A model generated the notes under the pieces. The model was given only the letters and a program-made list of their open reading frames with translations, ran no database searches and had not been told where the DNA came from. A program made the translations under genes and the position numbers. A stretch of DNA of 64,000 bases, from contig CAVXLL010000001.1 in NCBI GenBank assembly GCA_963762575.1, forward strand, positions 1,244,342-1,308,341, written 5' to 3'. Origin of the DNA: AP-15 sp963762575. Its GTDB lineage: Bacteria > Pseudomonadota > Alphaproteobacteria > ATCC43930 > CGMCC-115725. This document shows positions 36,465 to 45,517 of this stretch, piece after piece; within the stretch, counting starts at the first letter, position 1; each line of letters begins with the position of its first letter.

Positions 36465-37946
36465 ATGGTCGAGGTCGCCACATCGAAACCGCAGGCTCCG
36501 TCGCGCACGAAGACGGTGCAGGAATACATCGACGAATTACCGGTGTGGTCCGACGGCACGCGGCTGAAATCTACCCCGATGACGGGTATGCAGTGGCGGA
36601 TCTGGGCGCTCGCCGCCTCCGGCAAGTTCTTTGAGGGGTTCGTCGTGTTCATGGGTGGCGTGACGGTGCCGCTGATCGCCCGCGAATTCCACCTCGCCGC
36701 TGCCGAGACGGGATTGGTCACCTCGGCGAGCCTTGCGGGCATCTTGGTCGGCACCATCGCGCTCGGCGGTCTGGCAGATTACTTCGGCCGCAAGCTCATG
36801 TTCATCGCCGAGATGATCATCTTCTGCCTGTTCCTGGCCCTCCTGATCATGGTGCAGAACTTTCTGTCGCTGGTGATCTGCCTGTTCGGCGTCGGCATGG
36901 CGCTCGGCTGCGACTATCCGACCGCGCACATGATCATCTCCGAGAACATTCCCAGTGCCTCGCGCGGCCGTCTTGTACTCGGCGCCTTCGCCTTCCAGGC
37001 GATCGGCGCCATGAGCGGCATCGCGATCGGCGCCCTGGTACTCGTGCTCGACCCGAGCATCGATGCCTGGCGGTGGATGTACGCGACCGCGTTGGTGCCG
37101 GCAGTGCTGATCACAGTCGCACGCTTTTTCATCACCGAAAGCGCGAACTGGCTGATCGTGCGCGGCGCGCATGAAGAGGCGGAACAAGCCGTCACGCGCT
37201 TGCTCTACCGCAGGCCGGTCTACCCGCGATCGGTGGCGCTCGTCCGCCATGTTGCCGACGAGGCGAGCGCGTCGAAGCAGTCATTTCTGGCGCTGTTCAA
37301 CGCGCGCAACCGCCGCGCCACGATCTTCTCTTCGGCGCCCTGGTTCCTGCAGGATCTCGGCACTTACGGCATCGGTGTCTTCACCCCTACCCTGATCGCT
37401 GCCGCCCTCGGCAGCGGCCCCGACAAGATCCGCAGCCCCGCCGACCTGATCGCGAGCGGCATTCACTCGGCCGAGGCCGCGGCGCTGACAACTTCGCTGC
37501 TGATCGTCGGCATCGTCTTCGCGATCGCGCTTTCCGACAAGTTAGGGCGCATCCGCCTGCAGATCTTCGGTTTCCTCGGCTGCGCGGTCGGGCTCGTCAT
37601 TGCCACGATGTCGATCGACGCGGTCGGCGCGGCCAAGCTCAACCTCATCATGGCCGGCGTGATGCTGTTCAACTTTATGACTAATCTCGGCCCGAACGCC
37701 CAGACCTATCTGCTGGCAGGCGAGGTGTTCCCGACCGAGGTGCGCGGCATGGGAGCGGGCTTCGCGGCGATGATCGGCAAGGTCGGCGCAGTCGCCACCA
37801 CCTACGGCTTCCCGATCCTGCTCGTCTCCTTGGGCACCCGCACGCTGCTTTACGCCCTCGCGGCCAGCTCGGTGCTCGGCGCGATCGTGACCTGGATGTA
37901 CCGCATCGAGACCACCGGCGTGAATCTCGACAGGATCGGGCGCTGA
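36465..37946 (+). CDS. MFS transporter, sugar/phosphate or organic-acid symporter type
   Basis: 493 residues with about twelve membrane helices. The loop motif GGLADYFGRKLM is present, as is the helix 4-5 motif GMALGCDYPTAHMIISENIP seen in PHS (phosphate) and aromatic-acid symporters. EVFPTEVRGMGAGFAAMIGK after helix 10 is typical of the sugar-porter-like subgroup. ATG 36465 follows GGGGAGCC. It is followed 14 bases on by a PstS-like binding protein, so phosphate or an organophosphate is a reasonable guess, but next to a ring dioxygenase an aromatic acid is also possible. The two genes lie between copies of the beta-subunit 3' end. Confidence 0.85.
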   Translation: MVEVATSKPQAPSRTKTVQEYIDELPVWSDGTRLKSTPMTGMQWRIWALAASGKFFEGFVVFMGGVTVPLIAREFHLAAAETGLVTSASLAGILVGTIALGGLADYFGRKLMFIAEMIIFCLFLALLIMVQNFLSLVICLFGVGMALGCDYPTAHMIISENIPSASRGRLVLGAFAFQAIGAMSGIAIGALVLVLDPSIDAWRWMYATALVPAVLITVARFFITESANWLIVRGAHEEAEQAVTRLLYRRPVYPRSVALVRHVADEASASKQSFLALFNARNRRATIFSSAPWFLQDLGTYGIGVFTPTLIAAALGSGPDKIRSPADLIASGIHSAEAAALTTSLLIVGIVFAIALSDKLGRIRLQIFGFLGCAVGLVIATMSIDAVGAAKLNLIMAGVMLFNFMTNLGPNAQTYLLAGEVFPTEVRGMGAGFAAMIGKVGAVATTYGFPILLVSLGTRTLLYALAASSVLGAIVTWMYRIETTGVNLDRIGR

Positions 37947-37960
37947 ACATCGGCTTGGGG

Positions 37961-39028
37961 ATGGAGGTCATGACCCAGAACCTTCGCCACGCGCTGGTGG
38001 GCGCCGCCATCGGCTTGGCGTTCGCGGTTGCGCCTGCGCGCGCGGCCGACATCACCCTCAACGAGAGCGGCTCGACCCTGCTTTTCCCGCTTTTCCAGGC
38101 CTGGATCACCGGCTACAAGAGCGTGAAGCCCGAGGTCGAAATTACCGCGGCTGCCACCGGGTCCAGCGCCGGCACCAAGGCGGCGATCGCGGGCTCGGTC
38201 CGCATCGGCACCTCCGACGCCTATCTCTCCGACGAAGTCGCGGCGCAGAACCCGCAGATCCTCGACATCCCGCTTGTCATCTCGGCCCAGACGATCAACT
38301 ACAACCTGCCCGGTCTGAACGGCGCGCACATCAAAATCGACGGCCCGACGCTTGTCGCAATCTATACCGGCGCCGTCACCGAGTGGGATGACCCGGCGAT
38401 CAAGGGGATGAATCCGGGCGCGGCACTGCCGCATCACGCAATCATCCCGGTCCGCCGGGCCGACGGCTCCGGCGACACCTTCATCTTCACCCAGTTCCTC
38501 GATTTCTCCACGCAGACCTGGGAGGACAATCCCGGCTACGGCACCGACATCGCCTGGCCCAAAGTCGCCGCGGAAAAAACCGCTGTCGGCAATGATGGCA
38601 TCGTTCAGACGCTCGCCGCCACCCCCGACGCGATCGGCTATGTCGGCATCAGCTACGCCGACCAGATCGCCAAAGCCGGTCTCGGCACGGCCATGGTCAA
38701 AAACCAGGACGGCAAGTTCCTGCTGCCGACGCCGGACACCATTGCCGATGCCGCCGCCCAGCTCGACCCGCGCACACCGCCCTATGAGCGCATCAGCCTC
38801 GTCTTCGCTCCCGGCGACAGCAGCTACCCGCTGATCAACTACGAATACGCCGTCGTGTCGAAGGCGCAGCCCGACGCCGAGACGGCCCATGCACTGCGCT
38901 CCTTCCTGCGGTGGGCGATCTCCGTCACCGGGGGTAATGCCGGGAAGTATCTCACGCCCGTCGGCTTCATCCCGCTGCCGGATTTCATCCGCGGGCTCAG
39001 CCAGGCGCAGATCGCGCAGATCAAGTGA
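37961..39028 (+). CDS. PstS-like phosphate ABC transporter substrate-binding protein
   Basis: About 355 residues. The Sec signal (ALVGAAIGLAFAVAPARAAD) is followed by the PstS pattern ITLNESGSTLLFPLFQAWI, then ATGSSAGTKAAIAGSVRIGT and YLSDE, and phosphate-loop residues RRADGSGDTFIFTQFL. The family binds inorganic phosphate in the periplasm. The usual pstCAB-phoU genes are absent, and an MFS gene precedes it instead. Start choice is uncertain: ATG 37961 and ATG 37970 are both in frame, and TTG 37955 is open too. Confidence 0.87.
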   Translation: MEVMTQNLRHALVGAAIGLAFAVAPARAADITLNESGSTLLFPLFQAWITGYKSVKPEVEITAAATGSSAGTKAAIAGSVRIGTSDAYLSDEVAAQNPQILDIPLVISAQTINYNLPGLNGAHIKIDGPTLVAIYTGAVTEWDDPAIKGMNPGAALPHHAIIPVRRADGSGDTFIFTQFLDFSTQTWEDNPGYGTDIAWPKVAAEKTAVGNDGIVQTLAATPDAIGYVGISYADQIAKAGLGTAMVKNQDGKFLLPTPDTIADAAAQLDPRTPPYERISLVFAPGDSSYPLINYEYAVVSKAQPDAETAHALRSFLRWAISVTGGNAGKYLTPVGFIPLPDFIRGLSQAQIAQIK

Positions 39029-39046
39029 AGTTCGTTCTTTTTGAAA

Positions 39047-39215
39047 GACTGCGTTTCTGGTGTACCGCTCGCCCCTGGAGACGGATGATCAGCTCCTCTC
39101 CGGCTGCCGCGAGGATTTGCTGCGCAAGGTGAACTGCGCGTGGCAGGTGGCCCGGCGCACGATCGTGCTCCACGCCAACGTCCTGCTCGACAAGAACCTC
39201 AGCGTCTTCCTCTAG
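39047..39215 (+). pseudogene. 3' fragment of dioxygenase beta-subunit gene (second copy)
   Basis: 169 bp aligning without gaps to 36056-36224 (about 91% identity by eye), same orientation. It encodes TAFLVYRSPLETDDQLLSGC through NVLLDKNLSVFL and the stop. The upstream part of the gene is missing: the match starts 18 bases after the PstS stop. The IS1634-family element begins at 39217, directly behind the TAG. Confidence 0.92.
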
Positions 39216-39216
39216 T

Positions 39217-41142
39217 CCGAACTTTACCCGCTTTTGAGCGCAAGCCATTGATATAGTTAGCCCTGGTGGGTGCTGGTCTGTCTACGCGGTGAGGGTAACG
39301 CCGAGCAGGTCGAGGGCGCGGTGCTGTGTGCGGGTAGGGGTGGCGAGGATGGTGATGAGGCGATCGCGCCCGAGACGGACGATATTGCGGGTGAGCGTGG
39401 CGAGATCGCCGAGCAGGGTGTGGAAGCTGTGCACTGGGAGCGGTTCGCCATCTACTGGCTCGGTGCGTTTGCGCGCGGCCTTGCGTCGCGCCGCCAGTGA
39501 GGGCTCCGCCTTGGCCACCGGTGAGGTGCGCTGTGCCTCGCGGGCGGCCGGATCGGGCTCGTCGAACAGCATCGGAGCAAGGTTCTGACGCATGTGCCAC
39601 TCCAGATAATAGGCCAGCATGCAGAGCAAGACGTGCGCGCGCACCCGCGGCGCGGTCCAATGGAACACCGGGCGCAGTGCGAGATCGACGGTCTTCAGCG
39701 AGCGGAAGGCGTGCTCGACGCCGCTGAGACTTTTGTAGGAACGCACCGTGGCAGCAGCGTCAGACTGTGCCGCCGGCAGGTTGGTGCGGATCACATAGAT
39801 GCCGTCGAGTGCAGCCTCGGCGGCAATGCTGAGAGGGTTTTGGGCGAAGCTGAACGCCTCGTCGGTGATGCTGATGTGGAAGTGCTTGGTCATGTGGCGC
39901 CGTCCCAGCACCGCCCCGACGGCCTGGCCGATCGCCGCGGCGCTACGCAATGAACTGCGCGCCCGCTGCACGCGGGCCGCGATGCGCGCGAGCTCCTTTT
40001 CGGTGGCGGCCAACAGCTCGGCGCGTTTGCGGCCGCGCTCTTCGGCCAGCAACGGGTTCATGCAGACCACCAGTCGTTCACCCGGATAATCGGGGCTGGT
40101 GATCTCCGCCATATCGCGGTCATCAAACAGCGAGAGCTGCAACGGCCCGCCTTCGGCGGCCAGCTGCGTGATCGCCGGAGCGCGCAGCGCGGTGATCCAA
40201 TCGAGGCCAGCCGGGCGCAGCGTCTGCTCGATCCGGGCGCTGGTCAGCACCCCGCGGTCGCCCACCATCACCACGCGCTGCAGCTTGAAGCGCTGCTTCA
40301 GCTTGTCGATCTGCGACGACAGCGTCAGCGGATCGGCGGTATTGCCCTCGAACACCTCGATCGCGACCGGGCAACCGTTGGCGGCGCACATCAGGCCAAT
40401 GACAATCTGCGGCCGGTCGCCACGGTGGTCGCGGCTGTAGCCATGCTGCGCCAGTTCGCAGCAGCGTCCTTCGAGGTAGGTGGAGGTGACGTCGTAGAGC
40501 AGCAGCGCGCCATTCTTGAGGTGCCGACGGACCAGCTGGGCCTCGATGAACGGCTGCTCGCGGCCCAGCCAGTCGAGCGCGGCATAGACCTCCTTGGCGG
40601 CGACGCGGCCGAGCCCCAGCATCTCGCCCAGCGAATGGCTGGCGGTGGTGGGATCCAACATCCGCGCCGTCGCCAGCTTGGCCGCCGGCTTGAGCAGGCG
40701 GGCGACGATCAGGGCCAGCGCCAGATCGCGGCGGCGTTGCGGCGCCCGGCGCGGCAGCACGGCATCGAGCGCGATGCGGCGCGCGGTGCCCAGCGCGGCG
40801 AGCACGTGCCCGTGCGGCAGCGCGCGGACGATTTCCACCGCCTCAGCGGCGGGCAGCAGTTTGTCGCCGCGCAGGACGGCGCGGAGTTGCTCGATGCGCT
40901 CGGCGGGCCAGCGTGACAAGTTGGCGAGGGTTCGGTTCTTGGTCTTGCCCGCCTCGCGGTAGCTCTCCCGCAGCAGGATGGCCGGCGGCGAGCCTCGGTT
41001 GGGGACAACGGCGACATACATGCGCCGTCATGATCATGAAGCGACACGCCTGTCAATCGGAATCACCAGATTACATGACCGCTTATACGACGAATATCAG
41101 GTCTTTTCACCAGCTTCAGTTAGAAATTGGTCAAAGTTCGGG
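39217..41142 (-). mobile_element. IS1634-family insertion sequence
   Basis: About 1.93 kb. Terminal inverted repeats start CCGAACTTTACC at the left and CCCGAACTTTGACC at the right (reverse complement of 41142 leftward). Target duplication CTAGT at 39212-39216 and 41143-41147. The insertion landed on the stop codon of the beta-subunit fragment. Confidence 0.82.
39282..41021 (-). CDS. IS1634-family transposase
   Basis: 579 residues, uninterrupted. IS4-like DDE transposase of the IS1634 family. First Asp region: LLLYDVTSTYLEG; second: RVVMVGDRGVLTSARIEQ; the Y-x2-R-x3-E-x6 block near the C-terminus is YKSLSGVEHAFRSLKTVDLA followed by HWTAPRVRAHVLLCMLAYYL. Usual length for the family. The open frame suggests this element could still be active. 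Confidence 0.92.
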   Translation of the reverse strand: MYVAVVPNRGSPPAILLRESYREAGKTKNRTLANLSRWPAERIEQLRAVLRGDKLLPAAEAVEIVRALPHGHVLAALGTARRIALDAVLPRRAPQRRRDLALALIVARLLKPAAKLATARMLDPTTASHSLGEMLGLGRVAAKEVYAALDWLGREQPFIEAQLVRRHLKNGALLLYDVTSTYLEGRCCELAQHGYSRDHRGDRPQIVIGLMCAANGCPVAIEVFEGNTADPLTLSSQIDKLKQRFKLQRVVMVGDRGVLTSARIEQTLRPAGLDWITALRAPAITQLAAEGGPLQLSLFDDRDMAEITSPDYPGERLVVCMNPLLAEERGRKRAELLAATEKELARIAARVQRARSSLRSAAAIGQAVGAVLGRRHMTKHFHISITDEAFSFAQNPLSIAAEAALDGIYVIRTNLPAAQSDAAATVRSYKSLSGVEHAFRSLKTVDLALRPVFHWTAPRVRAHVLLCMLAYYLEWHMRQNLAPMLFDEPDPAAREAQRTSPVAKAEPSLAARRKAARKRTEPVDGEPLPVHSFHTLLGDLATLTRNIVRLGRDRLITILATPTRTQHRALDLLGVTLTA

Positions 41143-41242
41143 CTAGTACGAAAGACCGCTAGGAACTCTTTTATACCCGATTGTCGTATCTCCAGACAGG
41201 CATCCGTCACGATCGGGTCGGGTCCTGAAAGGAGTACGCGAT

Positions 41243-42402
41243 TTGCGCGGAATGGTGATCGCTGTCGTGCTCGTTCTCGCGGTAGCCGCGGGATGGGTGA
41301 CTTGGCGGCTGATCGAACACTTCACCGCAGAGAAGCCCGTCGCCGCCGCCCCGCCGCCGGTACCGGTGACTGCGGCGGTGGCGACGAGCCGCGACGTGCC
41401 GGCGATCGTGCCGGCGCTGGGCACCGTTCAGTCGATCGACACGGTCAATGTGACGCCGCGGGTCAACGGCCGGATTGACGGCATTTATTTCAAGCAAGGC
41501 GATGAAGTTGCCGAGGGGCAAAAGCTCTTCCTGATCAATCCGCATCCCTATGAGGCAGCGCTCGAGCAGGCGCAAGGCCAGCTCGCCATGACGAAGCGAC
41601 GCTGGCTGAGGCCAAGACCGATCTCTCCCGCTACGAGACGCTCTTAGCCGAGAATTCGATCGCTAGGCAAACCGCCGAGGATCAGCGCTACCTGGTCAGC
41701 CAGGACGAGGGCACGGTCAAGCAGGACGAGGCCAACGTAGCCAATGCCGAGCTAAACCTTCGCTACTGTCACATCAACTCACCGATCACCGGACGCACCG
41801 GCGCACTGCAGGTCGATCTCGGCAATTACGTGCAAGCCGTGAGTGCGGAGGAATCCTCGTCGACCGTGGCCGGCGTGACGCCGCTGGTGACGATCACGCA
41901 AATGAAGCCGATTTATGTGAGTTTCAGCGTCCCGCAGACGCAGCTCGAAACGATCCGTGAGAATCAGGCCAAAGGCGCTCTGACGGTCGAAGCCTATTCG
42001 CAGGCCGGCCAGCTGCTCGCCGCCGGCAAGCTGAGCTTGATCAACAACGAGGTCAGCACGACGACCGGCACGATCATGCTGGAAGCGACATTCCCCAACC
42101 GGCGCGAGATGCTGTGGCCCGACCAAATGGTGTCGGTGCAGCTTATCGAGTTCATCCGCAAGGATGTGATCACGGTTCCATCTCAGGCCATCTTGACCGG
42201 GCCCACCGGCTCCTATGTCTATGTGATCGGTCCCGGCGACAAGATGAGCCGCGTCGACGTTAGCGTGACGGCGACGCAGGATAAGATCGCGGTGATCGGC
42301 AAGGGTCTGCAAGCGGGCGAGCGGGTCGTCACCACAGGGCAATACCGGCTCGACAACGGCGTAATCGTGACCGTCGAGACGCCGAAGACCGCGGCGCAGT
42401 GA
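41243..42402 (+). pseudogene. RND efflux periplasmic adaptor (MdtA/AcrA-like), one frameshift
   Basis: Membrane-fusion protein of a tripartite drug efflux system. N-terminal anchor or signal MVIAVVLVLAVAAGWVTW, lipoyl and barrel parts (ALGTVQSIDTVNVTPRVNGR; GDEVAEGQKLFLINPHPYEA), hairpin residues (AENSIARQTAEDQRYLVSQD) and the C-terminal part ending NGVIVTVETPKTAAQ. The frame shifts once near 41595-41605 (LAMTK/DEATLAEAKTDLSRYE), consistent with one lost base. The likely start is TTG 41243, nine bases after GGAG, or ATG 41252. It ends eight bases before the pump gene. Confidence 0.87.
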
Positions 42403-42409
42403 GCTCACG

Positions 42410-45400
42410 ATGAGCATATCGGAAACCTTCATTCGCCGGCCGATCGCGACCGCGCTGTTGATGGCGGCGCTGTTTGTGTTCGGCGTCATTAGCTACACGC
42501 TGCTGCCGGTCTCGGCGCTGCCGAATGTGGAGTTTCCGACGATCTCGGTGTCGGCGCAGCTGCCCGGCGCAAGCCCCGAGACGATGGCCGATACCGTAGC
42601 GACGCCGCTCGAGGGGGAGTTTACGGCGATCCCGGGCCTGTCGTTCATGTCCTCGACCAGCGGTACCGGCACGACCTCGATCACGCTGCAATTCGATCTC
42701 GACACCGACATCAGCGCCGACGCGCAGTTCGTGCAGACGGCCATCAATGAGGCCGGCGGGCTCTTACCAAAGAACCTGCCGACCCCGCCGACCTACCGTG
42801 AGACCAATCCCGCGGCGAGGCCGGTGCTGATCTATGCGGTTCACTCCGATGCGATGCCGCTCTATCAGGTCGACCAATACGCCAACGTCATGCTCGCCGA
42901 ACAGCTGTCCACGGTAAACGGGGTCGGTCAGGTCATAATCGCGGGCCAGCAGCAACCGGCGGTCGCGATCGAAGTGGACCCGATGGCGCTTGCTTCGCGC
43001 GGCATCAGCCTGCCTCAGGTCGCTACGGCACTCTCGGACGCAACGCTTGATACGGCAAAGGGCAATCTTCAGGGGCCGAAAGCGAACTACCCACTGCAGA
43101 CCAACGACCAGCTGATCGATGCCGCGCAATTCAAGAAAGTCATCGTCGCGTACAGCAACGGCGCGCCGGTCGAGCTGAAGGACATCGCCAAGGTCATCAA
43201 TTCCTCGGTCAACCCGCTCACCGGCAGCTGGTTCGGAACGACGCCGGCCGAGCTCTTGCTGATCGAGACGACCCCGGGGGCGAACACACTGCAGGTTGTC
43301 GACAGTATCCAGGCGAAACTGCCACGGTTATTGGGTTCGATCCCCCGCGCGGTGCATGTCGATCTGGTCTCCGACCGCTCGCTCAACATCCGCGCTTCGG
43401 TGTCGGATGTCGAGTTCACTCTGTTGCTGACCATCGGTCTGGTCGTCCTGGTGATCTTCCTCTTTCTGCGCAAGCTGTGGGCGACGATCATCCCGAGCAT
43501 CACGCTGCCGCTGGTCATCGTCGCAACGTTCAGCGGCATGTATTTTCTCCACTACAGCGTCGACAACCTATCATTGATGGCGCTGACCATCGCTGTCGGT
43601 TTCCTTGTCGATGATGCGATCGTGATGATCGAGAACATCGTCCGCTATATAGAGGCGGGCGATCACCCGCTCGACGCCGCGCTAAAGGGCTCGGCGCAGA
43701 TCGGCTCTACGATCGTCTCGATGACATTGTCGCTGATCGCGGTGTTCATCCCGCTCCTGTTCATGTCGGGGGTCGTGGGTCTGCTGTTCCACGAATTCGC
43801 GATGACGGTGGTGCTGACGTTGCTGTTTTCGGCGCTCGTGTCGCTTACCCTCACACCGATGATGTGCGCGCAGTTTCTGACCCGCGAGAACGAGCCGGAA
43901 AGGCAGAAGCAAAGCTGGTTCGAGCGTGGCTTTGAGCGGGTGCGCAACGGGTATGACCGCGGTCTGCAATGGGCTTCCGCCACCGCTTGCTGATGTTGAT
44001 ACTGACGCTCGGGTTGATGGCGCTGACCGCGATCCTGTACGTATGGATACCAAAAGGATTTCTGCCGGAGCAGGATGCCGGGTTCATCTTTTGCGCGGTC
44101 CAGGCGCGGCAGGACACCTCGTTCCCGGCGATGGCCAAGATCGAAAACCAGATCGCGCGCATCGTCATGCGCGACCCGGCGGTTTCGGGAGTGGTCGGCG
44201 TCGCTGGTTCGACCGGCCCCAATGCCAGCGAGAGCACAGCGCGCGTCTTCATCCAGCTGAAGCCTTCCGACGAGCGGCCGCCGGTGCAGCAGGTCATGGC
44301 GTGATTGCGGCCTCAGTTCAATGCGGTGATCGGCGCCAAGGTGTTCATGCAGGCCGGGCAGGACATCAATATCGGCGGACGGCTCGAACAGGCGCAATAC
44401 CAGTATACCCTGACCGATACCAATACTACCGAGCTCGACCATTGGGCGCCGATCCTCGAAGCCGGCATGCAGAAGCTCAAGATCCTGACCGATGTCGCCT
44501 CTGATCTGCAGATCGCGGCACCAAATGTGTCAATCGAGGTCGACCGCAACACCGCCTCGCAGCTCGGCCTCTCGATGTCGGACATCGACACGACCCTCGA
44601 GGATGCGTTCGCCCAGGCGCAGGTCGCGACCATCTATTCGCCGAGCTATCAATCAAAAGTGATCTTGGAGGTCGAACCGAAATATCAGTCGTCCCCTGCA
44701 GCATTGGCGGACCTCTATGTGCAGAACAGCAGCGGGAGTGAGGTGCCGCTCTCGGCGGTGGCGCATTACGTCACGAAGGCCGAGCCGGTCACGATCAACT
44801 ATCAGGGGCTGTTTCCCTCGGTGACATTGTCGTTAAACCTCGCGCCAGGCGCGGCGTTGAGCCAAGCCGTCACCGCGATCGACGCGCTGCGCACGAAACT
44901 CGGCGCGCCGGCAACCTTGTACGGCGCCTTCGAGGGTACTGCCCAGGCCTTCGAGCAGTCGATGGTCACAATCCCGTTGCTGATCGCCACCGCGGTCGCC
45001 GCGATTTACGTGATCATGGGGGTGCTGTACGAAAGCTTCATCCATCCGGTCACGATCCTCTCCTCACTGCCGCCGGCCGGGGTCGGGGCGTTGCTGATCC
45101 TGATGGCGTTCGGGTACGACCTGACCTTGATCGCGGTCATCGGCATCATTTTGTTGATGGGCATCGTCAAAAAGAACGCGATCATGATGATCGACTTCGC
45201 GATCGAGGCCGAGCGGATCGAAGGCAAGTCACCGGTCGAGGCGATCCACCAGGCCTGCCTGTTGCGCTTCCGGCCGATCTTAATGACAACGTTTTGTGCC
45301 TTGATAGCCGGTTTGCCGCTGGCGCTCGAGAGCGGCGCGGGGTCGGAACTGCGCCGTCCGCTCGGCGTCGCGATCGTCGGCGGGTTGCTGGTGTCGCAAT

Positions 45401-45513
45401 GGCTGACGCTCTATACGACCCCGGTCATCTATCTCTACCTAGACGAGCTCGGCGAACGGCTGCAACGCGCCGGTGTGCGGGTCGGGCGCCGCAAACGACC
45501 GCGACCGTCGTGA
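42410..45513 (+). pseudogene. RND multidrug efflux pump (MdtB/MdtC-like), frameshift and nonsense codon
   Basis: Inner-membrane proton-driven pump of about 1034 codons, the normal length. It starts MSISETFIRRPIATALLMAA. The first large periplasmic loop is intact, as is the transmembrane block with VGFLVDDAIVMIENIVRYIE (the proton-relay Asp pair). The frame is lost near 43975 (GLQWA/LRHRLLMLILTLG), and TGA at 44302-44304 replaces an expected arginine codon (VMA-stop-LRPQFNAV). The C-terminal block is otherwise complete (GIVKKNAIMMIDFAIEAERI). With the adaptor also shifted, the system is inactive unless the lesions are sequence errors. No outer-membrane TolC-type gene is adjacent. Confidence 0.88.
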
Positions 45514-45517
45514 TCGC

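Noticed and set aside
39282..41021. Reading the plus-strand frames 40425-40962 as genes
   Set aside because: They lie opposite the uninterrupted IS1634 transposase.
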